Shown piece after piece: positions 50,320 through 60,569 of a DNA stretch of 64,000 nucleotides. Under the pieces are notes generated by a model. The model was not told the origin of the DNA, ran no database searches, and was given only the letters and a program-made list of their open reading frames with translations. The stretch comes from Streptomyces hoynatensis. Lineage in GTDB: Bacteria > Actinomycetota > Actinomycetes > Streptomycetales > Streptomycetaceae. The position numbers were made by a program, and so were the translations under genes. Each line of letters opens with the position of its first letter. The first letter of the stretch is position 1. The stretch lies in contig NZ_RBAL01000001.1 in assembly GCF_003626535.1 (NCBI RefSeq), forward strand, positions 372,001 to 436,000, given 5' to 3'.

Positions 50320-50595
50320 TCAGGAACGGGACGGCGCCCGGTCCTCGCTGCTGCCGCGCCCCTGCCGCGGCGCCGTCGCGCCGCCGGGGGCCGGCGAGCC
50401 CTCCGCCTGCCGCGGGCCCGCGCCCGCCTCGTCGGGCAGGGAGATCCGGCCGAGGTGTTTGCTCATGGACTTCAACAGAATCCAGACGCCGACGCCGAGG
50501 ACCGCGAACACGATGAAGCCCAGCACGCCAGGCGTGACCGTGTATTCGTTCAGGTCACTGGCGGCCTGGGGCAGCCACTCGCTCATTTCGTCCAT
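50320..50595 (-). CDS. Small single-pass membrane protein
   Basis: A 91-residue protein. One membrane helix (GVLGFIVFAVLGVGVWILLKSM) is followed by a hydrophilic Gly/Arg/Ser-rich tail. Two starts are possible, ATG 50595 and ATG 50586 (MSEWLPQAA). It directly follows mca on the same strand with a gap of four bases, so it is co-transcribed with it. The pair recurs in streptomycetes from general knowledge. Role unknown. Confidence 0.85.
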   Translation of the reverse strand: MDEMSEWLPQAASDLNEYTVTPGVLGFIVFAVLGVGVWILLKSMSKHLGRISLPDEAGAGPRQAEGSPAPGGATAPRQGRGSSEDRAPSRS

Positions 50596-50599
50596 GTCG

Positions 50600-51472
50600 T
50601 CAATTCTGGCGGATGCCGGCGAAGAGGTCCGACTCGGGTAGCGAGGTGTCCACGTGGGAGCGCGCCAGCTCGTAGTCCTCCGTCGGCCACACCTCCTGCT
50701 GCACCTCCATCGGCACCCGGAACCAGCCGCCGTCGGGGTCGATCTGGGTGGCGTGCGCGATCAGCGCCTTGTCGCGCACCGGGAAGAACTCGGCGCAGGG
50801 CACCCGGGTGGTCAGCGTCCGCTCCGGCATGCCGCTGCCCTCCCAGCGCTTGAGCCACTCCCCGTAGGGGGACTCCAGGCCGCGGGCCAGCATCGCCTCG
50901 TGCAGCGCCTGGGTCCTCGGCCGGTTGAAGCCCTGCTGGTAGTAGAGCTTGAGCGGCTGCCACGGCTCGCCCGTCCCCGGGTAGCGCGCGGCGTCGCCCG
51001 CGGCCTCGAAGGCCACCATCGAGACCTTGTGGGTCATGATGTGGTCCGGGTGCGGGTAGCCGCCGTTCTCGTCGTAGGTGAGGATCACGTGCGGGCGGAA
51101 GGACCGGATGAGCCGCACCAGCGGCTCGGCCGCCTCCTTCGGGTCGACCAGGCCGAAGCAGCCCTCGGGCAGCGGCGGCAGCGGGTCGCCCTCCGGCAGC
51201 CCCGAGTCGACGAACCCGAGCCACTCCTGCCGGACGCCGAGGATCTCGCGCGCCTCCGCCATCTCCTTGGCCCGCACCTCGTGGATGTGCTCCTCCAGGT
51301 AAGGGTCGCCCTGGAGCTTGGGGTTGAGGATCGAGCCCCGCTCACCGCCGGTGCAGGTCGCCACGAGGACGTCCACGCCCTCGGCCACGTATTTGGCCAT
51401 GGTCGCGGCGCCCTTGCTCGACTCGTCGTCGGGGTGGGCGTGCACGGCCATCAGCCGCAGCTGGTCACTCAA
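50600..51472 (-). CDS. mca: Mycothiol S-conjugate amidase
   Basis: A 290-residue LmbE-family zinc hydrolase. The metal motif AHPDDES opens the protein (residues 12-18) and PHPDHIMTH gives the third ligand and catalytic region. The CTGGERGS loop and the Tyr-rich KLYYQQGFNR are those of Mca rather than MshB. It cleaves mycothiol adducts of toxic electrophiles into a mercapturic acid, which is exported, and GlcN-inositol, which is recycled. It places the organism among the mycothiol-using Actinobacteria. A TATAGT -10 for the divergent gene lies upstream. Confidence 0.95.
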   Translation of the reverse strand: MSDQLRLMAVHAHPDDESSKGAATMAKYVAEGVDVLVATCTGGERGSILNPKLQGDPYLEEHIHEVRAKEMAEAREILGVRQEWLGFVDSGLPEGDPLPPLPEGCFGLVDPKEAAEPLVRLIRSFRPHVILTYDENGGYPHPDHIMTHKVSMVAFEAAGDAARYPGTGEPWQPLKLYYQQGFNRPRTQALHEAMLARGLESPYGEWLKRWEGSGMPERTLTTRVPCAEFFPVRDKALIAHATQIDPDGGWFRVPMEVQQEVWPTEDYELARSHVDTSLPESDLFAGIRQN

Positions 51473-51509
51473 GGCTGGTCCTCGTCGTCTCGGTCCACGG
51501 TCTGCCTTC

Positions 51510-51515
51510 TATAGT
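51510..51515 (+). promoter_or_regulatory. -10 element of the DUF4307 gene
   Basis: TATAGT, the only such A+T-rich hexamer in the mca/DUF4307 divergent region, 96 bases before the DUF4307 start. No clear -35. Confidence 0.45.
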
Positions 51516-51610
51516 GACCGATGGGCCCCGGCATCCTATTCCGCGGCCCTGGACGGGCGCACCGGCTTTCCGGTGCCCCCCGCCCTCCCGACTCGCCCGA
51601 GGTACCGGCC

Positions 51611-52033
51611 ATGACCGATGCGCGCACGCAGCTCCCCGAGGGGCGCTACGGCCGTTCCCGCTCGGCCGACGCCAGGACCGACCGGCACCTGAAGATCGTG
51701 GGGCTCGTGCTCGGCGTGGTGCTGCTCGGCTTCGTGGCCTGGGCGGGGATCTCCTACGTCTCGGGGCAGAAGGTGTCCGGGGAGCTGACCGCCTTCGACG
51801 TGGTCTCCGAGCACGAGGTCGAGGTGACGCTCGCGATCCGCAAGCCGGCCGGCACCGACGGGGTCTGTACCGTGCGGGCCCAGGCGGAGAGCGGAGCCGA
51901 GGTGGGCCGGGCCGACTTCAGCTTCGACGAGGACTCAGGGAGCCTGCAGCGTTCCGTTACGCTGAGGACGACGGAGCGTGCCACCGCCGCGGAGCTCGTG
52001 GGCTGTTCGGAGGCGGCTACGCCCGCCGAGTGA
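51611..52033 (+). CDS. DUF4307 family membrane protein
   Basis: A 140-residue protein. A short cytoplasmic tail with ARTDRHLK leads into one membrane helix (IVGLVLGVVLLGFVAWAGISYV) and an exposed beta domain. That domain includes the conserved VTLAIRKPAGTDGVCTVRAQ and a final cysteine in LVGCSEA, which may pair. This layout is that of the actinobacterial DUF4307 family, usually next to mca. The start at 51611 is family-typical; a longer frame would add unconserved sequence. Role unknown, though its constant association with mca and greA suggests a shared housekeeping context. Confidence 0.9.
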   Translation: MTDARTQLPEGRYGRSRSADARTDRHLKIVGLVLGVVLLGFVAWAGISYVSGQKVSGELTAFDVVSEHEVEVTLAIRKPAGTDGVCTVRAQAESGAEVGRADFSFDEDSGSLQRSVTLRTTERATAAELVGCSEAATPAE

Positions 52034-52094
52034 GCCGCGCTTGGTTTGCGCGCGGCAGCGGAGGGTAATCCTTCCGCACATCGACCGGCGTTGT

Positions 52095-52100
52095 TAGAGT
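52095..52100 (+). promoter_or_regulatory. -10 element of greA
   Basis: TAGAGT matches the streptomycete vegetative -10 pattern. A weak TTCCGC lies 17 bases upstream. A T-rich leader of about 95 bases separates it from the greA start. Confidence 0.55.
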
Positions 52101-52202
52101 CGATGATTCGATCGAGACCCGCCCGCCCAGGAGCGCAACAGTCCGGGACGGGCTTGTTTGTTTTCGTTTGGTTTTACATTCGTTTCACCCGAAGGAGCAC
52201 CT

Positions 52203-52700
52203 GTGACCCAGCCCAGCGGCACTGTCACCTGGCTGACCCAGGAGGCGTATGACCAGCTCAAGGCAGAGCTGGAGCACCTGTCGGGTCCCGCACGCGCCGA
52301 CATCGCCAAGAAGATCGAGCAGGCGCGTGAAGAAGGCGACCTGAAGGAGAACGCCGGGTACCACGCGGCCAAGGAGGAGCAGGGGAAGATGGAGGCGCGC
52401 GTGCGCCAGCTGACCCAGCTCCTGGAGAGTGCGCAGGTGGGCGCCGCGCCCGCCGACACCGGCGTGGTGGCCCCCGGCATGGTGGTCACCATCGCCTTCG
52501 ACGGCGACGAGGACGACACCCTGGCCTTCCTGCTGGCCTCCCGCGAGTTCGCCACCTCGGACATCGAGACCTACTCGCCGCAGTCGCCGCTCGGTTCCGC
52601 GGTCCTCGACAAGAAGGTCGGCGACATGGCCGAATACCAGCTGCCGAACGGCCGCACGGCGCGCGTGAAGGTACTCGCGGCCAAGCCCTACCAGGGCTGA
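52203..52700 (+). CDS. greA: Transcription elongation factor GreA
   Basis: A 165-residue GreA. GTG 52203 follows GAAGGAG. The N-terminal antiparallel coiled coil carries the tip acidic residues in [20 protein letters not shown], the segment that stimulates RNA cleavage. The C-terminal FKBP-like globular domain has [14 protein letters not shown]. It rescues backtracked RNA polymerase. It stands downstream of DUF4307 with its own promoter and a pair of terminators after it. Confidence 0.97.
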   Translation: MTQPSGTVTWLTQEAYDQLKAELEHLSGPARADIAKKIEQAREEGDLKENAGYHAAKEEQGKMEARVRQLTQLLESAQVGAAPADTGVVAPGMVVTIAFDGDEDDTLAFLLASREFATSDIETYSPQSPLGSAVLDKKVGDMAEYQLPNGRTARVKVLAAKPYQG

Positions 52701-52716
52701 TACCCAGCCGGCGGCG

Positions 52717-52766
52717 GCGCCCCCGGCGGGGGCGCGGAGCGAACCGGGCCCTCGGACGGGCCCGGT
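52717..52766 (+). terminator. Tandem hairpins after greA
   Basis: First stem gcgccccc/gggggcgc (52717-52735) and second stem accgggccc/gggcccggt (52743-52766). The second ends 27 bases before the next start. Confidence 0.8.
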
Positions 52767-52792
52767 GGCCGCCGCCGGTGCACGATGGAGGC

Positions 52793-54784
52793 ATGGCCAA
52801 CCGACTCGCCGCCGAGACCTCGCCCTATCTCCAGCAGCACGCGGACAACCCCGTCGAGTGGTGGCCGTGGTGCGCGGAGGCCTTCGAGGAGGCGCGGCGA
52901 CGGGACGTTCCCGTACTGCTGAGCGTGGGCTACGCGAGCTGCCACTGGTGTCATGTCATGGCCAGGGAGAGCTTCGAGGACCCGGCCACGGCGGAGTACC
53001 TCAACCCCCGCTTCGTCCCGGTGAAGGTGGACCGCGAGGAGCGGCCCGACGTGGACTCGGTCTACATGGACGCGGTGCAGGCCGCCACCGGGCAGGGCGG
53101 CTGGCCGATGACGGTGTTCATGACGGCCGACGGGGAGCCCTTCTACTTCGGCACGTACTTCCCGCGGGAGCCGCGGGCGGGGATGCCCTCCTTCAGGCAG
53201 CTCCTCGAAGGGGTGCACAGTGCCTGGCAGGACCGGCGCGGGGACGTGACGCGGATCGCCTCGCGCATCGCCGGCCGGCTCGCCGAGGGGGAGCTGGCGT
53301 ACGACGCGCCGCGCCCGCCGAGCGCGGAGGACCTCGCGGTCGCGGTCAGCGGCCTGGCCGGGGAGTTCGACGAGGCGCACGGCGGCTTCGGCGGCGCCCC
53401 GAAGTTCCCGCCCTCGATGGTGCTGGAGTTCCTGCTGCGCCACCACGCGCGCACCGGCTCGGCGCAGGCCCTGCGGCTGGCCGAGCGCACCTGCGAGGCG
53501 ATGGCCCGCGGCGGCATCTACGACCAGCTCGGCGGCGGGTTCGCGCGGTACGCGGTGGACGCGACCTGGACCGTGCCGCACTACGAGAAGATGCTCTACG
53601 ACAACGCCCTGCTGTGCCGCGTCTACACGCACCTGTGGCGGGCCACGGGCCGGACGCTGGCGCGCCGCACGGCCCTGGAGACGGCGGCGTTCATGGTGCG
53701 TGAGCTGCGCACGCCGCAGGGCGGCCTGGCCTCGGCGCTCGACGCGGACAGCGAGGTGCCCGGCGGCGGCCACGAGGAGGGCGCGTACTACCGGTGGACG
53801 CCGGCGCAGTTGCGCGAGGCGCTCGGCGCCGAGGAGGAGGCGGCGCGCGCGGCGGAGGCGTTCGGCCTCGGCGAGGAGGGCACGCTGCGGCTGCCGGACG
53901 GGGACCCGCCCGCCGGGCTGCGCGAGCGGCTGTTCGCGGCGCGCGAGCGGCGGCCGCGGCCGGCCCGCGACGACAAGGTGATCGCCGCCTGGAACGGCCT
54001 GGCGATCGCGGCGCTGGCCGAGGCGGGCGCCTGCTTCGAACGGCCGGAGCTGGTCGAGGCGGCGCGCCAGGCGGCCGAGTTGCTGGTGTCGGTGCACCTG
54101 AACGCGGAGGGCAGGCTCGTCCGCACCTCGCGCGACGGGCGCCCTGGGCCGAGCGCCGGCGTGCTCGACGACTACGCGGACGTGGCCGAGGGCTTCCTCG
54201 CCCTGTACGCGGTGACGGGCGCGGCGGCGTGGCTGGAGCGGGCGGGGCTGCTGCTGGAGACGGTGCTGGCGCGCTTCACGCGCGAGGACGGGGCGCTGTA
54301 CGACACGGCGGACGACGCGGAGCGGCTGATCAGGCGCCCGCAGGACCCCACGGACGGGGCCACCCCCGCCGGGTGGACGGCCGCGGCCGGCGCGCTGCTC
54401 TCCTACGCGGCCTACACCGGGAGCGAGCGGCACCGGCGGGCCGCGGAGCGGGCGCTGGGGATCGTGACGCCGCTCGGCGCCCGGGCGCCCCGGTTCATCG
54501 GCTGGGGTCTTGCCGTGGCCGAGGCGGCGCTGGACGGGCCGCGCGAGGTGGCCGTGGTGGGCCCGCCGGAGGACCCGGGGACGCGGGAGCTGCACCGGGT
54601 CGCGCTGCGGGCGACGGCGCCGGGGGCCGTGGTCGCCCTCGGGGCGCCGGGCGAGGCGGCGGCCTCCCCGCTGCTGGCCGAGCGGCCGATGCGGGAGGGG
54701 CGGCCCACCGCGTACGTCTGCCGCAGGTTCGTCTGCGAGGCGCCCACGACGGAGCCGGAGGCACTCGCGGCGCAGTTGCGGTAG
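52793..54784 (+). CDS. YyaL/SSP411-type thioredoxin-domain protein
   Basis: A 663-residue protein of the large thioredoxin-domain family also called spermatogenesis-associated protein 20. It starts with the signature [20 protein letters not shown], then VEWWPW. The thioredoxin motif is SCHWCHVM (CxxC) followed by [12 protein letters not shown]. The rest is an (alpha/alpha)6 barrel with [14 protein letters not shown] and [14 protein letters not shown]. Relatives resemble cellobiose/N-acylglucosamine epimerases in the barrel. The function is not established. Length and motifs are complete. Confidence 0.93.
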   Translation: MANRLAAETSPYLQQHADNPVEWWPWCAEAFEEARRRDVPVLLSVGYASCHWCHVMARESFEDPATAEYLNPRFVPVKVDREERPDVDSVYMDAVQAATGQGGWPMTVFMTADGEPFYFGTYFPREPRAGMPSFRQLLEGVHSAWQDRRGDVTRIASRIAGRLAEGELAYDAPRPPSAEDLAVAVSGLAGEFDEAHGGFGGAPKFPPSMVLEFLLRHHARTGSAQALRLAERTCEAMARGGIYDQLGGGFARYAVDATWTVPHYEKMLYDNALLCRVYTHLWRATGRTLARRTALETAAFMVRELRTPQGGLASALDADSEVPGGGHEEGAYYRWTPAQLREALGAEEEAARAAEAFGLGEEGTLRLPDGDPPAGLRERLFAARERRPRPARDDKVIAAWNGLAIAALAEAGACFERPELVEAARQAAELLVSVHLNAEGRLVRTSRDGRPGPSAGVLDDYADVAEGFLALYAVTGAAAWLERAGLLLETVLARFTREDGALYDTADDAERLIRRPQDPTDGATPAGWTAAAGALLSYAAYTGSERHRRAAERALGIVTPLGARAPRFIGWGLAVAEAALDGPREVAVVGPPEDPGTRELHRVALRATAPGAVVALGAPGEAAASPLLAERPMREGRPTAYVCRRFVCEAPTTEPEALAAQLR

Positions 54785-54786
54785 AC

Positions 54787-54816
54787 CCGGGCGCGCGCCT
54801 CGCCGCGCGCGCCCGG
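54787..54816. terminator. Perfect 12-bp hairpin between convergent genes
   Basis: Arms ccgggcgcgcgc and gcgcgcgcccgg with a 6-base loop, between the YyaL-like stop and the hemolysin-III-like stop. Confidence 0.8.
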
Positions 54817-54838
54817 CCTGCGTGCCGGCACTCCGGCG

Positions 54839-55483
54839 TCACCCGTACTGGTAGGCGACCAGTGAGATGCCGACGTAGTGCACGACGAAGGCGGCGAGCG
54901 TGAACGAGTGGAAGACCTCGTGGAAGCCGAACCACCGCGGCCACGGGTTGGGCCGCTTCAGGCCGTAGATCACCCCGCCCGCGCTGTAGAGCACGCCGCC
55001 GCCGACGACCAGTATGAGCACCGCGAGCCCGCCGGCGTGCAGGAAGTCGGGCAGGAAGAACAGCGCCGTCCAGCCGAGCGCGATGTAGCAGGGGGTGTAG
55101 AGCCAGCGCGGGGCGCCCACCCAGAAGATCCGGAAGGCGATCCCGGCCAGCGCCCCGGCCCAGACGATCCACAGCAGCACCTGCCCGCGGGCGCCGTCGA
55201 GCAGCAGGATCGTGAACGGCGTGTACGTGCCCGCGATGATCAGGAAGATGTTGGCGTGGTCGAGCCTGCGCAGGACGGCCTCGGCCCGCGGGCTCCACTC
55301 GCCCCGGTGGTACAGGGCGCTGACCCCGAAGAGCAGGCAGGCCGTCAGGGTGTAGACGGCGCAGGCCACCCGGCCGCTGGGGCTGTCCGTGAGCGCGGTG
55401 AGGAAGACCCCCGCTATCAGCACGGCCGGGAACATGCCGGCGTGCAGCCAGCCACGCAGCATGGGTTTGGCGTGCGAAGTCAT
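54839..55483 (-). CDS. Hemolysin III family (PAQR-type) membrane protein
   Basis: A 214-residue integral membrane protein with seven hydrophobic helices. Family residues are present: GVSALYHRGEWSPRAEAVLRR with the Ser/His/Asp-type motif, LDHANIFLIIAGTYTPF, and the C-terminal FHEVFHSFTLAAFVVHY that completes a metal site. Start MTSHAKPM (55483) is preferred; longer frames lack membrane or motif support. Members of the PAQR/YqfA branch are thought to be membrane hydrolases affecting lipid state, not toxins. Confidence 0.92.
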   Translation of the reverse strand: MTSHAKPMLRGWLHAGMFPAVLIAGVFLTALTDSPSGRVACAVYTLTACLLFGVSALYHRGEWSPRAEAVLRRLDHANIFLIIAGTYTPFTILLLDGARGQVLLWIVWAGALAGIAFRIFWVGAPRWLYTPCYIALGWTALFFLPDFLHAGGLAVLILVVGGGVLYSAGGVIYGLKRPNPWPRWFGFHEVFHSFTLAAFVVHYVGISLVAYQYG

Positions 55484-55829
55484 GCCGCAGATGGTATCGC
55501 CGCTCCCTCCTCGCTCACATGAGCTGCACTGGACACAGGCGAGAACGAGGAGGAGTATCAGGAGCATCAAATGAGCGTTCCGTGTTATCGGATGAGCGCT
55601 CTGCCGGGGCCTGCCGTGCCCAGGAGGCGGACGGAAAGCCGCCGTGGCCCGCGGAGTTGTGCAGCCCGCGGGCACCCTCCGGCCCGCCCGCCGAGGGCGA
55701 AGGCCCCGGCACAGGTAAAAACCGCGCAAAAACACAACACCGCAGAGCGCCGCGGGGAGTTGCCGAGAACCGCCGATCCCCCGCGAAGCGCTCCTCGCTC
55801 GCCGAAACCCTCAACCCTCAGGAGCGAAC
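55484..55829. other. Divergent region between hemolysin-III-like gene and pckG
   Basis: No gene is called. Between 55560 and 55600 there are two near copies of atgagcg(t/c)tc about 20 bases apart in a locally A+T-richer patch, possibly regulatory for pckG. The rest is ordinary G+C-rich sequence, with an A-rich run (aaaaaccgcgcaaaaacacaa) about 100 bases before pckG. Confidence 0.45.
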
Positions 55830-57689
55830 GTGATGCCGGCCCCAGCAGCTCCCGTCGCCGCCCACGCCCCGACCCGCCACCGGAAGCTCGTCGAGTGGGT
55901 GGAGGAGATCGCCGCCCTCGCCGAGCCGGACCGGATCCTCTGGTGCGACGGCTCACCGGAGGAGTACGACCGCCTGTGCGCCGAACTCGTCGCGCGGGGC
56001 ACCTTCCGCAGGCTCGACCCCGACCGGCGCCCGCACTCCTTCTACGCGGCCTCCGACCCGGACGACGTCGCCCGGGTGGAGGACCGCACGTTCATCTGTT
56101 CCGAGCGGCCCGAGGACGCGGGCCCCACGAACAACTGGCTGGCCCCCGCCGAGATGCGCCGGATCTTCACCGGGCCGCGCGGCCTGTTCCGCGGCGCGAT
56201 GCGCGGCCGGACCATGTACGTGGTGCCCTTCTGCATGGGCCCGCTCGGCTCCCCGCTCTCCGCGCTCGGCGTGGAGATCACCGACTCCGCCTACGTCGCC
56301 GTCTCCATGCGCACGATGACCAGGATGGGCAGCGCGGTGCTCGCGGAACTCGGCGAGGACGGCGCCTTCGTGCGGGCCGTGCACTCGGTGGGCGCCCCGC
56401 TCGCCGAGGGGGAGCGCGACGTGCCCTGGCCCTGCAACCCGGTCAAGTACATCTCCCACTTCCCCGAGACCCGCGAGATCTGGTCCTTCGGCTCCGGCTA
56501 CGGCGGCAACGCGCTGCTCGGCAAGAAGTGCTACGCCCTGCGCATCGCCTCCGTGATGGCCAGGGACGAGGGCTGGCTCGCCGAGCACATGCTGATCCTC
56601 AAGCTCACCCCGCCCGCCGAAGGCGAGGCGGGATCGGCCGAGCCGGTCTACGTGGCCGCCGCGTTCCCCTCGGCCTGCGGCAAGACCAACCTGGCCATGC
56701 TCCAGCCCTCCCTGCCGGGCTGGCGGGTGGAGACGGTCGGGGACGACATCGCCTGGATGCGCTTCGGCGAGGACGGGCGGCTGTACGCGATCAACCCGGA
56801 GGCCGGCTTCTTCGGCGTCGCCCCCGGCACCGGCGCCCACACCAACCCGAACGCGATGCGGACCCTGTGGGGCAACGCCGTCTTCACCAACGTGGCCCGC
56901 ACCGACGAGGGCGACGTCTGGTGGGAGGGCATGACCGAGGAGCCGCCCGCCCACCTCACCGACTGGCGCGGCCGGGAGTGGACCCCCCGGAGCGGGACCC
57001 CGGCGGCGCACCCCAACGCCAGGTTCACCGTGCCCGCCGCCCAGTGCCCCACCATCGCGCCCGAGTGGGAGGACCCGGCCGGCGTGCCGATCTCCGCCCT
57101 CCTCTTCGGCGGCCGGCGGGCCACCGCCGTCCCGCTGGTCACCGAGTCCCGCTCCTGGCGGCACGGCGTCTTCCTCGGCGCGAACATCGCCTCGGAGAAG
57201 ACCGCGGCGGCCGAGGGCAGGGTCGGCGAGCTGCGCCGGGACCCGTTCGCGATGCTGCCCTTCTGCGGCTACCACATGGGCGACTACTTCGCGCACTGGC
57301 TGACGATGGGGGAGCGGGCCGCCGACCCGGAGCGGCTGCCGCGGATCTACTACGTCAACTGGTTCAAGAAGGACGGCGAGGGCCGGTACGTCTGGCCCGG
57401 CTTCGGCGAGAACATCCGGGTCCTGAAGTGGATCGTCGAACGCCTCAGGGGCCGCGCCGCGGGCGTGGACACCCCGATCGGGGTGGTCCCGGCGCCGGGC
57501 GCGCTGGATACCGAGGGGCTCGATCTGACGCCCGCCCAGCTGGAGTTCCTGCTGGAGGTCGACCCCGAGGTCTGGCGTGAGGAGGCCGCGCTGATCCCCG
57601 GGCACCTGCGGACCTTCGGCGACCGCACGCCCGCCGGCCTGTGGGAGGAGTACCGGGCGCTGGCCGCGCGGCTCGCCGCCGGCGGCTGA
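55830..57689 (+). CDS. pckG: Phosphoenolpyruvate carboxykinase (GTP)
   Basis: A 619-residue GTP-type PEPCK. Kinase motif 1a is [15 protein letters not shown], motif 2 is [10 protein letters not shown], and the guanine-specific region contains [22 protein letters not shown] (residues about 507-528). The mobile lid and the Cys of the active site (SACGKTN) are intact. It converts oxaloacetate and GTP to PEP, the entry of gluconeogenesis. GGAG precedes GTG 55830; ATG 55833 is an equal candidate. It is a single-gene unit with a terminator shared with the convergent aminotransferase. Confidence 0.97.
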   Translation: MMPAPAAPVAAHAPTRHRKLVEWVEEIAALAEPDRILWCDGSPEEYDRLCAELVARGTFRRLDPDRRPHSFYAASDPDDVARVEDRTFICSERPEDAGPTNNWLAPAEMRRIFTGPRGLFRGAMRGRTMYVVPFCMGPLGSPLSALGVEITDSAYVAVSMRTMTRMGSAVLAELGEDGAFVRAVHSVGAPLAEGERDVPWPCNPVKYISHFPETREIWSFGSGYGGNALLGKKCYALRIASVMARDEGWLAEHMLILKLTPPAEGEAGSAEPVYVAAAFPSACGKTNLAMLQPSLPGWRVETVGDDIAWMRFGEDGRLYAINPEAGFFGVAPGTGAHTNPNAMRTLWGNAVFTNVARTDEGDVWWEGMTEEPPAHLTDWRGREWTPRSGTPAAHPNARFTVPAAQCPTIAPEWEDPAGVPISALLFGGRRATAVPLVTESRSWRHGVFLGANIASEKTAAAEGRVGELRRDPFAMLPFCGYHMGDYFAHWLTMGERAADPERLPRIYYVNWFKKDGEGRYVWPGFGENIRVLKWIVERLRGRAAGVDTPIGVVPAPGALDTEGLDLTPAQLEFLLEVDPEVWREEAALIPGHLRTFGDRTPAGLWEEYRALAARLAAGG

Positions 57690-57711
57690 GGCCGCCCGGC
57701 GCGGCTCGCCT

Positions 57712-57745
57712 CCCGCGCCCCGCCGCCCCGGCCGCGGGGCGCGGG
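57712..57745. terminator. Hairpin between pckG and the aminotransferase
   Basis: Perfect 12-base arms cccgcgccccgc and gcggggcgcggg with a 10-base loop, between the two convergent stops. Confidence 0.75.
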
Positions 57746-57812
57746 ACGTGAGCCGCCGCCGGCCGCCACCGGGGAAGGTTGCGGGCGGGGGCCGGGCGAG
57801 GACGGCGGGGGA

Positions 57813-59027
57813 TCAGTACTGCGCGTAGCCGTCGAGGAAGGCGCCGATCCGCGTGACCGCGTCGGTCAGCTCCGCGGCCGAGGGCAGGGTGACCAGCCGG
57901 AAGTGGTCGGGTTCCGGCCAGTTGAAGCCCGTGCCGTGCACGATCATGATCTTCTCGGCCCGGAGCAGGTCAAGCACCATCTGCCGATCGTCCTTGATCT
58001 TGTAGACCTTCGGATCGAGCCGCGGGAACGCGTACAGCGCCCCCCGCGGCTTGACGCAGGTCACCCCGGGGATCTGGGTCAGCAGCTCGTAGGCCGTGTC
58101 CCGCTGCTCGCGCATCCGGCCGCCCGGCAGCACCAGCTGCTGGATCGACTGGCGGCCGAAGAGGGCGGCGGCCACCGCGTGCTGCGCCGGCATGTTGGCG
58201 CACAGACGCATGTTGGCCAGGATCGTCAGCCCCTCGACGTAGCTGGTGGCGTGGTCCTTCGGGCCGCAGACCGCCAGCCAGCCGCAGCGGAAGCCCGCCA
58301 CCCGGTAGTTCTTCGACAGGCCGTTGAAGGTCAGCGTCAGCAGGTCGGGCGCCAGGGCGGCGGTCGAGGTGTGCGTGACGCCGTCGTAGAGGATGCGGTC
58401 GTAGATCTCGTCCGAGCACAGCACCAGGTGGTTGCGCCTGGCCACCTCGGCGAGCCGCAGCAGCATCTCCTCGTCGTACACGGCGCCCGTCGGGTTGTTC
58501 GGGTTGATCACCACCAGCGCCTTCGTCCGGTCGGTGATCTTCCGCTCGATGTCGGCCAGGTCGGGCATCCAGTCGGCCTGCTCGTCGCAGCGGTAGTGCA
58601 CGGCCGTGCCGCCGGCCAGCGAGACCGCCGCCGTCCACAGCGGATAGTCGGGGGCGGGGACCAGCACCTCGTCGCCGTCGTCGAGCAGCGCCTGCATGGA
58701 CATCTGGATCAGCTCGGAGACCCCGTTGCCCAGGTAGATGTCCTCAAGGCTCAGCTCGATGCCCTTGGTCTGGTAGTGCTGCATCACGGCCCGGCGGGCG
58801 GACAGCAGGCCCTTGGCGTCGCCGTAGCCGTGCGCCGAGCCCACGTTGCGGAGGATGTCCTCCAGGATCTCCGGCGGGCACTCGAAGCCGAAGGCCGCGG
58901 GATTGCCCGTGTTCAGCTTCAGGATGCGGTGGCCCGCCGCCTCCAGCCGCTGCGCCTCGTCGAGAACCGGCCCGCGGATCTCGTAGCAGACGTTGGCGAG
59001 CTTGGCCGACTGGAGCACCTGCATCAT
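57813..59027 (-). CDS. PLP-dependent aminotransferase, AlaA-like
   Basis: A 404-residue class I/II aminotransferase. The PLP lysine lies in TFNGLSKNYRVAGFR, NPNNPTGAVYDEE is the cofactor and substrate block, and LCSDEIYDRILYDG has the Asp-Tyr pair. The early LKLNTGNPAAFGFECP and the late IVHGTGFNWPEPDHFR point to the alanine transaminase AlaA group (glutamate-pyruvate). Two adjacent ATG codons could start it (59027 or 59024). It is a single-gene unit. The long minus-strand frame upstream is a shadow of the next gene. Confidence 0.92.
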   Translation of the reverse strand: MMQVLQSAKLANVCYEIRGPVLDEAQRLEAAGHRILKLNTGNPAAFGFECPPEILEDILRNVGSAHGYGDAKGLLSARRAVMQHYQTKGIELSLEDIYLGNGVSELIQMSMQALLDDGDEVLVPAPDYPLWTAAVSLAGGTAVHYRCDEQADWMPDLADIERKITDRTKALVVINPNNPTGAVYDEEMLLRLAEVARRNHLVLCSDEIYDRILYDGVTHTSTAALAPDLLTLTFNGLSKNYRVAGFRCGWLAVCGPKDHATSYVEGLTILANMRLCANMPAQHAVAAALFGRQSIQQLVLPGGRMREQRDTAYELLTQIPGVTCVKPRGALYAFPRLDPKVYKIKDDRQMVLDLLRAEKIMIVHGTGFNWPEPDHFRLVTLPSAAELTDAVTRIGAFLDGYAQY

Positions 59028-59273
59028 GCACGCAACCCTACGGCCGTGTAACGGAGCACGCCCTGTGTTTTCCCCCACCCGGGTCTCGCGCGCATCCGGA
59101 CGGCGCGTGGCGGCGGCCGGGCGCCCCCGGCGCGCCCACAGCGGCCGAGGCGGCGTCACGGGGCTCGCGAGACGTTGACCAGGCGGGCACCGGGTGCTAG
59201 GCAGAGGGGCGCCGCCCTGCCTCCGCCGCCCCGGAGCGCGGTCACGCCCCGTCCCTCGGCCACCGGAGGCCCC

Positions 59274-60542
59274 ATGACCAGCCCGCTCGAAGCGCTCGCC
59301 GACGAGCTCGTCGACCACCGCTTCAAGGGGCTGCCGCCGGACGCGGCGGGGCGGACCGTCCGCGCGCTCGCCGCCGAGCGGCGCAACCTGTACACGGGCG
59401 GCTTCACCACGCCCGTGCTGACGCTCTCCGCCGAGGCGGTGCACCACAACCTCGGCGCGCTGGAGCGCTTCGCCGCCCGCCACGGCCTCGCCCTGGCCCC
59501 GCACGGCAAGACCTCGATGGCGCCGCAGCTCTTCCGCCGCCAGCTCGACCGCGGCGCCTGGGGCCTCACGCTGGCCGTCCCGCACCAGGTCCGGGTCGCC
59601 AGGGCCTTCGGGGTGCCGCGGGTCTTCCTGGCCAACGAACTGGTCGACCCGGCCGCCCTGGCCTGGCTGGCCGCCGCGCAGGACGAGGACCCGGCGTTCC
59701 GCTGCGTGACCTACGTCGACTCGGCACGCGGGGTCGCCCTCATGGACGCGGCCCTGCGCGAGGCCGGCGCCCTGCGGCCCCTGGACGTCGTGGTGGAACT
59801 CGGCGCGGCCGGGGCCCGCAGCGGCGTCCGCGACGCCGCGCAGGCGGCGGCCGTCGCCGACGCGGTGGCCCGCACCGGGACGCTGCGGCTGACCGGGGTC
59901 GCCGGGTACGAGGGCGAGCTGCCGGGCGCGGACGCGGCCTCGGTACGGGAGTGGCTCGAAGCCCTGTGCGCGCTGGCCGTGGAGTTCGACCTGGCCGGGC
60001 GCTTCGCCGGCACGCAGGAGATCATCGTCAGCGCGGGCGGCAGCGCCTGGTTCGACGTGGTGGCCGAGGTCTTCGGGCGGCTGCCCGGCCTCTCGCGCCC
60101 GGTGCTGAGGCTGCTGCGCTCGGGCGCGTACGTCAGCCACGACGACGGCCGCTACCGGGACGCGACCCCCTTCAACCGCGTGCCGGCCGAGGGCTCCCTG
60201 CTGCCCGCCTTCCGGCTGTGGACCCAGGTCGTCTCGCGGCCCGAGCCCGGGCTCGCGCTGCTCAACGCGGGCAAGCGGGACATCGCCTACGACCTGGGGC
60301 TGCCGCTGGTGCAGGCGGTGCGCTCCGCCGGGGGCGAAGTGCGCCGGGGCGCAGGACTCGTGGTCCAGCGGCTCGCGGACCAGCACGCCTTCGTCACCGG
60401 GCCGCAGGCGGCCATGCCCGAGGTGGGGGACTGGGTGGGGCTCGGCATGTCGCACCCCTGCACGATCTTCGAGAAGTGGCCGCTCATCCCGGAGGTGGCA
60501 GGCGACGGCACGGTCGTCGACTACATCCGCACCTTCTTCTGA
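59274..60542 (+). CDS. Amino-acid deaminase / D-threonine aldolase-like PLP enzyme
   Basis: A 422-residue fold-type III PLP enzyme. The PLP lysine lies in LALAPHGKTSMAPQLFRRQL early in the alanine-racemase-like barrel. The C-terminal domain ends with the metal-type motif VGLGMSHPCTIFEKW, where His and Cys are placed as in D-serine dehydratases and D-threonine aldolases. Start ATG 59274 follows CGGAGG. Likely substrates are D-hydroxy amino acids or related deaminations; the exact reaction is uncertain. Confidence 0.88.
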   Translation: MTSPLEALADELVDHRFKGLPPDAAGRTVRALAAERRNLYTGGFTTPVLTLSAEAVHHNLGALERFAARHGLALAPHGKTSMAPQLFRRQLDRGAWGLTLAVPHQVRVARAFGVPRVFLANELVDPAALAWLAAAQDEDPAFRCVTYVDSARGVALMDAALREAGALRPLDVVVELGAAGARSGVRDAAQAAAVADAVARTGTLRLTGVAGYEGELPGADAASVREWLEALCALAVEFDLAGRFAGTQEIIVSAGGSAWFDVVAEVFGRLPGLSRPVLRLLRSGAYVSHDDGRYRDATPFNRVPAEGSLLPAFRLWTQVVSRPEPGLALLNAGKRDIAYDLGLPLVQAVRSAGGEVRRGAGLVVQRLADQHAFVTGPQAAMPEVGDWVGLGMSHPCTIFEKWPLIPEVAGDGTVVDYIRTFF

Positions 60543-60569
60543 ACGCGCCCCCTTCCGAACGCGCCCCCT

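Noticed and set aside
55571..57580. Plus-strand frame with an apparent ribosome site overlapping pckG
   Set aside because: After about 20 codons it is Arg/Pro-rich shadow sequence of PEPCK in another frame.
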